DNA of 64,000 nucleotides from Hymenopus coronatus (lineage: Eukaryota; Arthropoda; Insecta; Mantodea; Hymenopodidae), in assembly GCA_030762935.1 (NCBI GenBank), contig CM060882.1, positions 24,309,001 to 24,373,000 on the forward strand, in the 5' to 3' direction. Shown here in pieces: positions 32,693-42,257 of the stretch. Position 1 is the first letter of the stretch. Each line of letters starts with the position of its first letter. Both the position numbers and the translations under genes were made by a program. The notes under the pieces are model-generated. The model was not told where the DNA came from, searched no databases, and worked only from the letters and a program-made list of their open reading frames with translations.

Positions 32693-34811
32693 CAGCTTCT
32701 ACTAAATTCATTTTATTCGCCACGAAAGCATTCAGCATAATACAGCACAATAGACTTGCAATACTAACATTTTGTCGGTACATAAAATAACTGGATAGCT
32801 GCGTCCCTCACGATTGACTGCACAATTATTCACTGCGTTCAAGTCACTGTTTTAGCACTCGTCGACCCCTTACATAGCTGGGCTCCGAAAGTTACAGCAT
32901 TCGAAATTACGGGAAATCACGTTCCAGAGATGGACTGTGCTCGAGATAGCGACCTTCCGAACTGCTTTACAGAAAAGCAACACAAAGACTTTTGTTTGCC
33001 CGGCTATTCTGTTCATTCGCAGGCCAATCAGCGATCCCTTTGGGCGGGCGGACTCGGATAGCCGCAGCCGTTACAATGCTTTGGCAATAGTAAAAAGCGG
33101 AACTATAGTTAAGTTTCAATAAACTTTTTATCGAAAGATTCTCTTTAAATAGCGGAATCAATGTACTCCAGCGCCTGGACGTCTCCAGCTCATAAACGGG
33201 CTAGTCATCGCTTGGAGGAATGATGTTTTAACCTCGAGGGTCAATGACCATATGGGGAGCGTTGAAAACCAACCACCAATGTTTTCTAAAATGTGTGTGC
33301 GGCTTTCTCAAAGTATAAAATCTACATCGCTGAAACTGCATACTGTAACAAAATATCTTTATTTGCAACTACTGACAACAATAACAATTTTGTAACAAAT
33401 ATCTGTATTTCAATGCAACAGGACAATTTTATCTCTCGTCACTACGACGCCCGTAATTATTGTCGGCTGCTTCTCTCGCTAATCCAATTACAGTTTTTTT
33501 CTATAGTTGTTAATACTCGCTTTTATTACAAATGATATCTTCAACTGTAGTGTTAGAGCTCTTTGTCAAACCTGTCTCTGCGTCGACGAGGGTTGGCAGG
33601 TTGAGGGCATTTCGAAGAGGGCCATTAGTGCACTCACCCATGTTTGGGCTAAACCACTTGAATCAGGAACTTGCAAATGGGAATTTTTACAAAAATGAGT
33701 TTTTAACAGTTTCTGATTCTTTAAATGTTGTTTATTGGATTTAACAATAAACGCACCCTAGTTCCATATATTCTATATGTTATAATGACACGACAATTCT
33801 TCTCGAACGTGCAAAGGGTGCTAAGTCAAGGACTTGGTACCGTTTGCTAAAGAAACAATATTATGAAAATGGTACAGTAATGCAGTTTCAAAGTTGGCAC
33901 CACTGGTTGGCGGGGCGAGGGCAGCCCGACGTATTAGACGTGCAGCCTTTTTTGTTAGAATTTAACCACGTCCTGACCAGAATGTGACGGTTACAGGATG
34001 ACGGAATGAAAATGAGGTTGGCGAGTGAAAGGAGGTAGCAAATTTGCCCCTCAACGATTGCCAGTCATGATGCACCACTGGTGTTTTGTTGCAACATTTC
34101 TTTATTCTGGGGGTTTTATTTTGAATTTTGATGTCCAAGCAACTCTTGGAAAGATTGTATAGGAGCTTAGACGTAGCATCTGGTGGAGTTGCTCCTTAGT
34201 TACCGGAGATGCCCACCAGCCATGCAGGTAGGCCGGTATCACCTGAAGCAGAGGTTTCTGAGACTATAATCCTCAAGAGACCTGACGATGGAGCTCCGGT
34301 GGAAGGGCAAACCGTCGTTGAAAAGTTCGGTTATATTCTACACAGTGATTCCGTATGGATTTACATTTATAATCGTTAGTCCCTTTTATATATCGCGGAC
34401 ATTGGTCTTGTTCTCATCCTAGAACTACCATGAGTGACACTGCAATTTGAAAGTGTCTTACAGTCGTGATAAACGATTTGAGGTTACGTTGGCCGAAATA
34501 ATAAAATTTTTCGTATAGTGAAGTATAGCATCCAATGTTGTAAGCAATAGATGAGATTACTAGTAAGAAATGGGGAAAAGTAGTTTAACATATAAGAAGT
34601 GTGATAGAAAATGCATGGAAAGCAGAAGTCATTATAGAGAAAGCAGTGGAACATGTGACGCTGCAGACGGACTGCGAGGAAATGTGGCAACAGCGTACCG
34701 AGACAGCCACGTGTCAGCACGAATGTCAATCACAAAGTAATTTCTCACCTATTTTAGTTATAAACATTTGAATTGCTACAAATATAGGTGTACGTTACAC
34801 ATATAACTTAC
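32693..34811. other. Caspase copy 1 intron 2, distal part with a CCAAT/GC-box cluster
   Basis: At 33023-33052 the sequence reads GGCCAATCAGCG followed by GGGCGGGCGG, a CCAAT box beside a GC box. No exon or transcript structure near it could be identified. The remaining 2 kb shows no TE coding motif. The minus-strand donor at 34811 reads ACAG|GTAAGT. Confidence 0.4.
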
Positions 34812-34987
34812 CTGTATGAAGAAGAGTTTGGGTTTGCCGGCCAGAGTAGGACACTGATCAGCGGTGAAACATTCCCATAGTTTTTCTGTAGGATAAAGGC
34901 CATCAGCACAGTACAAATTTCTTGTATTTCCATGTGTCATAACCGTTACAACCAGACAGTCACGATCACTATGGTTTTCTTTGGCAA
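34812..34987 (-). CDS. Caspase copy 1, exon 2 (catalytic histidine)
   Basis: The acceptor is TCATTTTCCAG. The first two bases complete a Val codon begun in exon 1, then AKENHSDRDCLVVTVMTHGN follows. The catalytic His codon is at 34934-34932 in the family context (V)xxTHG. The exon goes on LYPTEKLWECFTADQCPTLA and ends GKPKLFFIQ at the consensus donor CAG|GTAAGT. ADQCPTLAGKPKLFFIQ is near-invariant in insect and vertebrate effector caspases. The segment after HG (NTRNLYCADGLYP) is more diverged than usual. Confidence 0.94.
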
Positions 34988-35150
34988 CTGGAAAATGACA
35001 GAACTCTCAACATAAATTGCACTTGGTGCACAGAAACCTTAAATTAACAAGTGTATACCAGGTGGTCCAACTGCCCTGTACTTTAGTTTGCAGATATCAC
35101 TTTCTGCGTTAAAAGAGTTGCAGAACTCAAAGGGGCTATTTCAACTTAAA

Positions 35151-35409
35151 ACTGGTATACCACAAAAAAGTGTGTAAAACATAATTTCACTGCTCACCGT
35201 CCATACCTAATAACTGCCACTTTTTCACATTTACCACATAGTAAACGGTTGGCTGCTGACTGGACTATCAGGAACAAACCAAAACCATTTCCAAAACTCA
35301 AGGATTATTGATTTAATAATTTGAAAGGACTATGTGATAAGTAGCAGTTATTAGGTGTGGATGGTGTACAGTGAAATTATGTTTTACACTTTTTTGTGGT
35401 ATACTGTTA
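35151..35409. mobile_element. Inverted-repeat (foldback/MITE-like) element
   Basis: Arms of about 70 bp at 35151-35221 and 35340-35409 are inverted copies with few differences. ACTGGTATACCACAAAAAAG pairs with CTTTTTTGTGGTATACTGTT-side sequence, and CATACCTAATAACTGCCAC pairs with GTAGCAGTTATTAGGTGTGG. The roughly 120-bp centre is unrelated. There is no coding sequence. It lies in caspase intron 1 close to exon 2. Confidence 0.7.
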
Positions 35410-35850
35410 CTATAGGGTATATATTTAGGAATAACAACCGTATTTGGAGATGTGTATTACTCCCGAGAAGCTTCAATTAAGGTAAGAAATTTTATTTCTT
35501 CTCACCTGAAACCGAACGTCACCCCCCCCCTTTCTCCGCTCTTATTAATATGTAAATAACTCGCGAAGTAATTGCACTCGCGTCATAAAAATTTGTGTGA
35601 GCACTTGTTTTGACATTACAAACATGTTGGAAGAAAAAGAAATCACATTTTATCTGTCCATAAGAATGTTTGCTTGTGAGCAAGATGGCTAAATGTTCCT
35701 CAGCCAGTTTCCCACTCACCGATTTTAACCCCGTTATGTTCTGCAACATTTATAAGCACGAAGGAATATCTGCACACGTCAAATACGGGGCAGTAGGACC
35801 ACCTGGTAGAACAAAAGAAAAGTATGCAACATTTCAAATATTTGAAAAAT
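35410..35850. other. Unassigned intron 1 sequence
   Basis: It includes a run of nine C at about 35523. Otherwise no repeat, exon or RNA feature is recognised. Confidence 0.4.
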
Positions 35851-35851
35851 T

Positions 35852-36485
35852 TACTTTCTCTAGCACATAGTACAATGTACGTAGTAGGTAGACAAAGTAT
35901 TGTATTCCACCCAAAAACCCATTACCGATATTTTATTAGAAATACATTCTTTGACATCTGAATAAAAAGCATTTTTAGAAAAAGGTCCGTGTGTGTTTGT
36001 GTGTATGTGCTTCTGTGAACAGCATAACTCCAAAACGAAAAGTCGGTTATATACTAACTTTGGTATTTAAGTTCCACTTTTCAAAGATTCAACACAAAGG
36101 AATTTTAGGAAAATCCCCACTTCAAACTATCCTTTCCTGAATTTCTTGTGAATAGCCTCTGAATTCCTCTTCATTCTGAATAACTTTTGAAAAACTGGTA
36201 AACCGTAATAAATACACAAAAACTAGTTTCATCTCTCTTTTGCTTACTCCTGGCCGTGGAAAGAGAACCGAGTATTAAAGTCAATCGCATAGCGACAGCT
36301 TTTAAAATATTTGACTATGGCCCTAGCCTAATGTATGAGCTTCTACTTACAAGGAAGCAATTAATAACAGTTCTGCTAATGTTTATGCTATTAGAATTAT
36401 AGAAATAAAAGAATAGTATTTTGTAAGAATAGTTTGTTTGCAGATCAGACAGAGAAACGCATGTGAATAGAACACATCAAATGTA
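35852..36485 (-). repeat. Family A repeat, internally deleted
   Basis: It starts at the hairpin end TTACTTTCTCTAGCACATAG and ends AGAGAAACGCATGTGAATAG. Part of the centre is missing where AACTATCCTTTCC joins TGAATTTCTTGTGAATAGCC. Confidence 0.75.
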
Positions 36486-36789
36486 TCTGATAAAGCAGAG
36501 TTGAATAAATTTATGGAGATTCTAAAGAAAGTTTAGATGGATTGGAAATCTAGAAATTTCTAATATGCTCAAAAGTCTAAAGCAGAATAGGATAAGGCAA
36601 GTTAGTGTGGAATTGAAAAGGGAGAGAATTACCACAATGTGCCTTTTATCAAGTTATACATATATATGAATATTCTCATTAATTTTTATTCATACTTTTC
36701 AGACTCTGGGGAGGATAGGGAAAACTGTCCAACCCCAGCCCCTCAGATGATCTTCTGATGAGCTAGTTGAAGAACTTTTAAGGGACACC

Positions 36790-37310
36790 GAAGTGATAAT
36801 AGTTATTTATTATACAAGTGGATAAACAGAAAGTTTATCTATGAGTAGAACATTTTAAAACTCGACCCGACGAGTGGATAATAGTGGTTTGTCCACTTGC
36901 ATAAGTTAATGTATGACAAATATTCAGTTAATGGTTTTACAACAGATAGTAATAAACTAAATAAGGAATAAGGTATTGGATTGCGGCGTTTCTATAGTTA
37001 TAACATATGATAGGCTAAGTATGAATGCTAATTTTGTTTTTATTATGCTAGTTTAAAATTGATTAAGTTTACGATGGGCGTTGAGAACGTTAATATATCG
37101 GTTCCAAATGATATATTAAATGAAGCAAAAGAAGCAGTTGAGGCTTTATTACCGTCGGAAATTATCAGAAAAAGAGTTAAAAGGTTATGGAAAATTTGTA
37201 GTTACAAATCATTTCTTTTATTTACTATATCCCACTCGTTACCGGAGCAACGAGTGGATTTTATTTCCTTTATCCCACTCGTAGCGCTAATAACTATCAC
37301 TTTGATTTAA
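36790..37310. mobile_element. Candidate terminal-inverted-repeat element with a short ORF
   Basis: AAGTGATAATAGTTATT at the left faces AATAACTATCACTTTG at the right in inverted orientation. Weaker pairing continues inward, with ACAAGTGGATAAAC against CCCACTCGT. Inside, an ATG at 37074 opens MGVENVNISVPNDILNEAKE and continues through AVEALLPSEIIRKRVKRL before degenerating. I do not recognise the protein; a recombinase-like N-terminus is only a guess. About 520 bp long. Confidence 0.45.
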
Positions 37311-37391
37311 AGTCCAAGTTTTCTTATGTCGTTTCTGCATAGCAACGGTGTCTATTACAAGTGTATAAAAGTGATTTTCAAAAGTATTAAA

Positions 37392-38404
37392 CTGGGGTGC
37401 CCAACCTCTGTTCCTATGAGTGGCATGGCCAGGCAAGAAGCTTTTCCCCTTCATTCATTCAGTGGCGTTTAACTGGGTTCGACTCTCAACAGGCTTCAAC
37501 CGAAACAAACATACCGTACTCCAGAAGGAGTGGAAGGAAGACTATTTTTGTTGTTAAAGAGGACCGTATGGTGAAATGTCTTATTTGTAATCATCATTTA
37601 TCTTGGGGTGCCCGATATAATATTAAGCGACACTTTTCAAAATATCATCATACTTATTACATACTTATTATGGCTAACACATTTTATCTGGTACCAATCA
37701 GTAACAGCATTTCAATTACTTTTGTCTGCAAAGACGCTCCTCAGGATCTACAAATGGATAGTTGCTTTGCAAAATTCAACAGACATTCAATATTCTCAGA
37801 AAAAAATATTGGGATTTATTTAAATCTGTTCCCAATGAAAAATTCCCCAAATTGCGAAATTTTGCTGCAAAGTTAATATAAATATTTGATTCTACGTATA
37901 CTTATGGACCGGTGTTCTCGAAAATGAATAAAATAAATAGGAAGTATCGCAGTAGGGTTGGGCAGAATCATTTGGTCTGTCTTTTAAGACTCTGTTGTTC
38001 AACCCTGTCAGCAAACATTGATGAACTGGTTACAAGTAAACAGTGCCAACCAAGCCACTAACAAGTACATTAAATTCAAAATCTTCTCGGGCTTCTAGCC
38101 AGGTAAAAACTTGGCTTGACACCAACGTTTCGAAGAAGTGCATCTTCCTCGTCTTCAGGGTGAACTAGATACACTTCTTCGAAACGTTGGTGTCAAGCCA
38201 AGTTTTTACCTGGCTAGAAGCCCGAGATTTTTAATTAACACGTCGCCAGGAAAGCTTCAGTTCTTATTTTAAGTACATTAAAGTTGCAGAAGCCACTGAT
38301 AGAAAGCAATGTCAGAGATGGAGAGGTTTTTGCCTGCCGCTACCAAACAAATAGGTGGAGGTAAATCTGCCCTTGCCTCTTCCGCTGTAGGTTGGGCACC
38401 ACTG
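37392..38404 (+). mobile_element. hAT-superfamily element with 8-bp target duplication
   Basis: The ends CTGGGGTGCCCAACCT and (inverted) CAGTGGTGCCCAACCT are flanked by exact copies of GTATTAAA at 37384-37391 and 38405-38412. This is the 8-bp duplication typical of hAT transposons. The coding remains are a BED-type zinc finger near 37565-37655 (VKCLICNHHLSWGARYNIKR, then HFSKYHH) and a C-terminal dimerisation region near 37810-38060 (VPNEKFPKLRNFAAKLI, later DELVTSKQCQPSH). The catalytic middle is deleted and stops are present, so it could only move with help. A Penelope-like palindrome is inserted in its right part. Confidence 0.9.
38075..38270. mobile_element. Penelope-like palindromic insertion with 12-bp target duplication
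   Basis: AAGTACATTAAA at 38063-38074 is repeated exactly at 38271-38282, bracketing 196 bp inserted in the hAT element. The insert is dominated by a perfect inverted repeat: 38086-38140 and 38172-38226 match at all 55 positions around a 31-bp loop. The sequences CTGAAGACGAGG and CTTCGAAACGTTGG resemble terminal motifs of Penelope-like retroelements. That assignment rests on memory of the family and is less certain than the structure. Confidence 0.7.
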
Positions 38405-38412
38405 GTATTAAA

Positions 38413-38884
38413 GCTAGATCTTTAATGTTTTGTACAAACATTATTGGCAACAAAAGAAGCACTCAAAGTTTCATCCTGGATATACTAATGTATTTATTCG
38501 ATTTAATTAGTTAAATTCAAAATGTATCTTCTCCTACAGATATTGAGCTATATGCACCATTTTTAAAACTACATTCCTTAACAGCGTAGTATGAAATTGT
38601 TTGTTTGAAATTTTCCTATAGTGGGTAGAAAAGAATCATTTTTATCACAAAATGAAAAAACTGCAAAAAGTAGGCATGGTTATAATAATTATTTTTTTAA
38701 AACTAATCTGTGAAGAGTATAACATTTCCCACTAGAAATTTTATTACACTCATCCTGCACTAAGGGAAAATTTTCAGACTTCTTGTGAGAAGGCGTCCAA
38801 AACAAGTGTTACAGCTGTCCAAGGTCAATTAAAAATTGCAAATCGATACTTTAAACTGTGTTGCAATTTTTGCACCAAAAATAT
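38413..38884. other. Unassigned intron 1 sequence
   Basis: AT-rich; nothing recognised between the hAT element and the next family A copy. Confidence 0.4.
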
Positions 38885-39016
38885 AAAATCTGGTATGTTT
38901 AATTCACATAACTTTCTCTAGCTGTTCCACGAACAAATGTTTCTTACAAAGGTTTATTGTTTTATCTATGTCATGTTAATCAGGATAAACATTAGCAGAA
39001 TTGTTTTTATTTAATT
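38885..39016 (+). repeat. Family A 5' tip
   Basis: It runs from AATCTGGTATGTTTAATTCA to AACATTAGCAGAATTG. The unit resumes at 39366 after a LINE fragment. Confidence 0.7.
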
Positions 39017-39365
39017 TTTGTAACCGTTTAAAATTAAGCACCATAAAATACGGTTACATCATCAAAGTAAAGAAAGGTATGGGCAAGAAAGAAAATGAAA
39101 TGATCTCCATGGCCTCGTGTACTCTAGTACCATCGGGGTCGAAGAAAACAAGAGAATCACAACATTACCAAGAAAAGCCTCTGTAGCCAATTTTAGACTT
39201 CTAACAAGCCATGAATGTCTCAATAAACATTTATTCAGGATTGGTATAGTGAGATCTCCTCTGTGTCCTTTCTGTACACTTAAAGAAGATGTGGATGGAA
39301 ACCATCTACTGCGCTGCCCAACCTTTAGTCAATATGATAATATAACATCAAAATACTGGAATACA
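39017..39365 (+). mobile_element. Non-LTR retrotransposon fragment (C-terminal zinc finger) within family A
   Basis: The frame from about 39184 reads VANFRLLTSHECLNKHLFRI, then SPLCPFCTLKEDVDGNHLLR and CPTFSQYDN. This is a well-preserved CxxC...H...C C-terminus of a LINE ORF2 downstream of an RNase H. The family A sequence on its two sides is not contiguous (the middle third is missing), so the insertion came with, or was followed by, a deletion. Confidence 0.75.
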
Positions 39366-39934
39366 ACAGAGCGAATATCTCAAAAACGATCAACTCCATG
39401 AAGAAGATTAAATAACATAAATTGTGTGTTTTAATGTGCTCTACATTTTTTGTGTGGCAAGTTTTTATCTATCTCTTACTGTTTAGCAGTTATGCAAAGT
39501 TCCGTAAAATTCATCCAGAATGGGGTAGTCTTCAGAGGCTATTCCCAGAAAATTCGAGACATACATATTATTTGTCAGGTAAATACCTTTGATAAACGAT
39601 ATTTTAATCAAAATCGTTAGAGCCATTTTTGAGAAAATCAAAATTTTCTTAAAAATCTTCGTGTCGCATCCTTGCAATATACCAAACTTAAATACCAAGT
39701 TTAGTATTTAACGGTGTTTTCGTTTTTGAGCTAAGCTGTCCACAGACACACACACATGCAACACACACACAGACACATCCACACACGGGCATTTTTCTAA
39801 AAATGTTTTTTTTTGGATTCAGGGGGATCCAAAACACATATTTCCGGTGAAATCTCGGTATCGCATTTTTGGGTGCATTACAATACCTACTTCTCTATAC
39901 ATTATATATATGTAGTACGTGTAGAGAAATTAAA
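39366..39934 (+). repeat. Family A repeat, 3' half
   Basis: It runs from AGCGAATATCTCAAAAACGA to GTGTAGAGAAATTAAAAAG. It has CA tracts at 39746-39785 and a hairpin in which the central TATATA replaces TGTACA. Confidence 0.8.
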
Positions 39935-40205
39935 AAGGAAATAAGGGGATATATTCGACTAAAGCGATAGTCAAATCTTTTAAAAGCTAATCGCTATGTG
40001 ATACAATTGAGGTTCTGTTCGCTTTGCATGATCCCGTTTGAGAAGAGTTAATTAGTTTAAAATTGAAACCAGTATCAATGAATATCTCGAAAACGGCAAG
40101 CTCTGCAAGAAAGACGTATATGACATAAATTGTGTGTTTTAACGAAATCTACGGTATCTTACGGTTTAACCGCTATTCAAAATTCTACTAAACTCATTCT
40201 GCTAA
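39935..40205 (+). repeat. Family A fragment, 3' truncated
   Basis: The sequence GAAATAAGGGGATATATTCG to ATTCTACTAAACTCATTCTG continues directly after the previous unit in the same orientation. Both ends of this unit are missing. Confidence 0.7.
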
Positions 40206-40864
40206 GTTCTTCGAATGGAATAAATATATTTCTTTGTTTATCTAGCATAGCAGGTTTTCTGAGACTATCCTAATGTAACAGGGAAACAAAGCCCCAGAAA
40301 TCATGAAGGAGATTCCAAAACTATGACTGACTGCCATCTGTCGGTATTTCTACTTTCTCTTTATGCTGCTATCTAGCGATTGGCAAGCCCGTGCTGGAAA
40401 GTAAAAACTCCGCTGGCAATATGGTGTGGGAATTCTGAAGAACACGAGCTGGCATCTAGCGGTTACATCTGCAACAACTTGTTTCGCTGTCAAACAGTTG
40501 GGAGCAGTTATATATTTTACGCGATACGGTCGTGGGTTTTGGATTCCTTGATGAAACTTTAAAAGGTATGTGAAGTACTAATATATTTGTTACTATCTTG
40601 CGAAAGTCAAGGCTTGTTATGTAGGCTTTTAAGAACTTCATTATAGTTTTAAACATAGTGATATTTATCGAGGTGATATATTGTTTGATGACTTGAATAT
40701 GGCGATATCGACTATATAATACCGATAATATTAATACATGTCAAAAGTGCTGTAATTTGACATCAAAGGAGTTCTTTGTTTTATTTTATAGATGCCGCTA
40801 AGGAGATGAAGGAGAAAGGAAGTTATGGGATAAAGAGGACATGAAACAAAGTGTTACGGTTGTA
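40206..40864. promoter_or_regulatory. Unassigned intron 1 stretch with three CTCF-like core motifs
   Basis: CTGCCATCTGTCGG (40331-40344), TGCTATCTAGCG (about 40367-40378) and CTGGCATCTAGCGG (40449-40462) resemble the CTCF core GCCMYCTRSTGG. The open frame at 40380-40562 has no family motif. Nothing else is recognised, and binding is not shown by sequence alone. Confidence 0.3.
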
Positions 40865-41300
40865 CAGAAGAAGAACAATTTGATGTGTTTCATTCGAATA
40901 ACTTTCTGCAACAAACTATTCTTCTTCTTCTTCTCGACCTGCTTACCCTCCTCATATGTAGGATTACATCCCCTGGGGTCTCTAGATGGCTGTTGTGCAG
41001 CAGAGAGTATCCAGAAGTGGGGTATGAAAGTATTCCTGGTATGAAAGTGCGGAAGTAGATGGTATGAAATGAAGGCGAAATGGATAACAGGAACGGTGAT
41101 AATGAAGCAATTGATGAATCAATATGGGGTACTGGAGGACACGGAGAAACCCCACCTAACTCCGCTTCCAACAAACTATTCTTGCTAAACTTATTCTTCT
41201 ACATTTTTCGTGATAATCGAGATAAACATTGGTAGAAATTGTTTTATTACATATTTTCTTTTAGGTATGTACAAGGGGAATAAGGTACTATATGTATAAG
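40865..41300 (+). repeat. Family A 5' part, split by a SINE
   Basis: The left part AACAATTTGATGTGTTTCAT to CTGCAACAAACTATTCTT and the right part from CAACAAACTATTCTTGCT to about 41300 share a 15-bp duplicated sequence. The SINE insertion between them therefore explains the break. Confidence 0.8.
40924..41168 (-). mobile_element. SINE family A, long form, with 15-bp target duplication
   Basis: CAACAAACTATTCTT occurs at 40909-40923 and again at 41169-41183, directly flanking the insert. The body on the minus strand contains GGGGTTTCTCCGTG and ATTTCGCCTTCATTTC and the long-form 3' part. The tRNA-like head is truncated. A TTC-repeat stands at the 3' junction instead of a simple A tail. Confidence 0.85.
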
Positions 41301-41316
41301 TAGGTTAGTAGAGTGG

Positions 41317-41579
41317 TAAAAAATGAAATGGAGTTTAATTTAGGGACGCTCTTTAACTACTGTGGTTCGGAGCGTCCCATTCCATCTAGGGCGTGAAACA
41401 CAGCTTAATTTTGCTCAGAGGCCTCTTTATCAGGCTTGAGTTTCTTTTACGTGCCGTAAATCTACGACACGGGACCAGCGGCTTTACATTCTTTCCGAAG
41501 GAAGCCATACTAAGGATTTTTACGCCCGCAAAAATCTATTGTCCTCCTCCGGGCTTGAACCTTGACTCTTGAGTTTAAG
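41317..41579 (-). mobile_element. SINE family B, head truncated
   Basis: On the minus strand the body reads CTTCCTTCGGAAAGAATGTA and CTCAAGCCTGATAAAGAGGC, ending AAATTAAACTCCATTTCA. Only the B-box half of the tRNA-like head remains (CAAGCCCGG). Confidence 0.75.
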
Positions 41580-42257
41580 AGGATAACAGGTAGACCGGCA
41601 GGCAAGTATTTAGGAAGGTAGACAAACAGAAAGGCAGGCAGATAGACAAGCGAGGTAAGTAGGCAATTAGAAAAGGAGGGAAATAATTACGTAGGCAGTC
41701 AGGGAGATATATAGCAAGATAGGTAAATAGATAGGGAAGCATACATCCAGGATTGCAGACAGACAGGCAGCCAGACGGTACGCATTCAGCAGTAAGGTGC
41801 GCACCTAGGAATATCATACATAACACGCTGTATTCGGGTTATGTTTTTCGAGTGTGACAACTATCGAAGTTCGCTTCTTAGAGAAGGAAGTAAGCTATGT
41901 TCGATCGACTTTCCTTTGCAAGGTAAGTCAGTCATAGGTAGAAGTTCCATACGGCTTTCGGAAAAATGGGTAATCAAACTCATGAGCCGCCTCGCATATT
42001 GTTGCTGCTTAACTTCTTTATTTCTATGTATGGAAAATAAATAAAAAATATTATTATATCCTTATATATGTTTAAGCTATACGTTTCCCTACTGACGTTA
42101 CTAAAGATATATTTTGTATATACAACATAGGCATAAATTAATTAAAATATGTTCTTGAATAATCGCTAAATATAAACCCTAAAATAATGAATGTGCAAAT
42201 TATCAAGGCATTAAAAATATAACATATAAATATCTCACAATTATTTTAAAAAAATTG
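41580..42257. repeat. Tetranucleotide-like simple repeat, then unassigned sequence
   Basis: From 41580 to about 41780 the sequence is an irregular run of GGCA/GTAG/GATA/GACA tetranucleotides. The minus-strand frame here, rich in Leu, Pro and Tyr, is a by-product of this composition. The rest to 42257 is AT-rich and unassigned. Confidence 0.55.
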
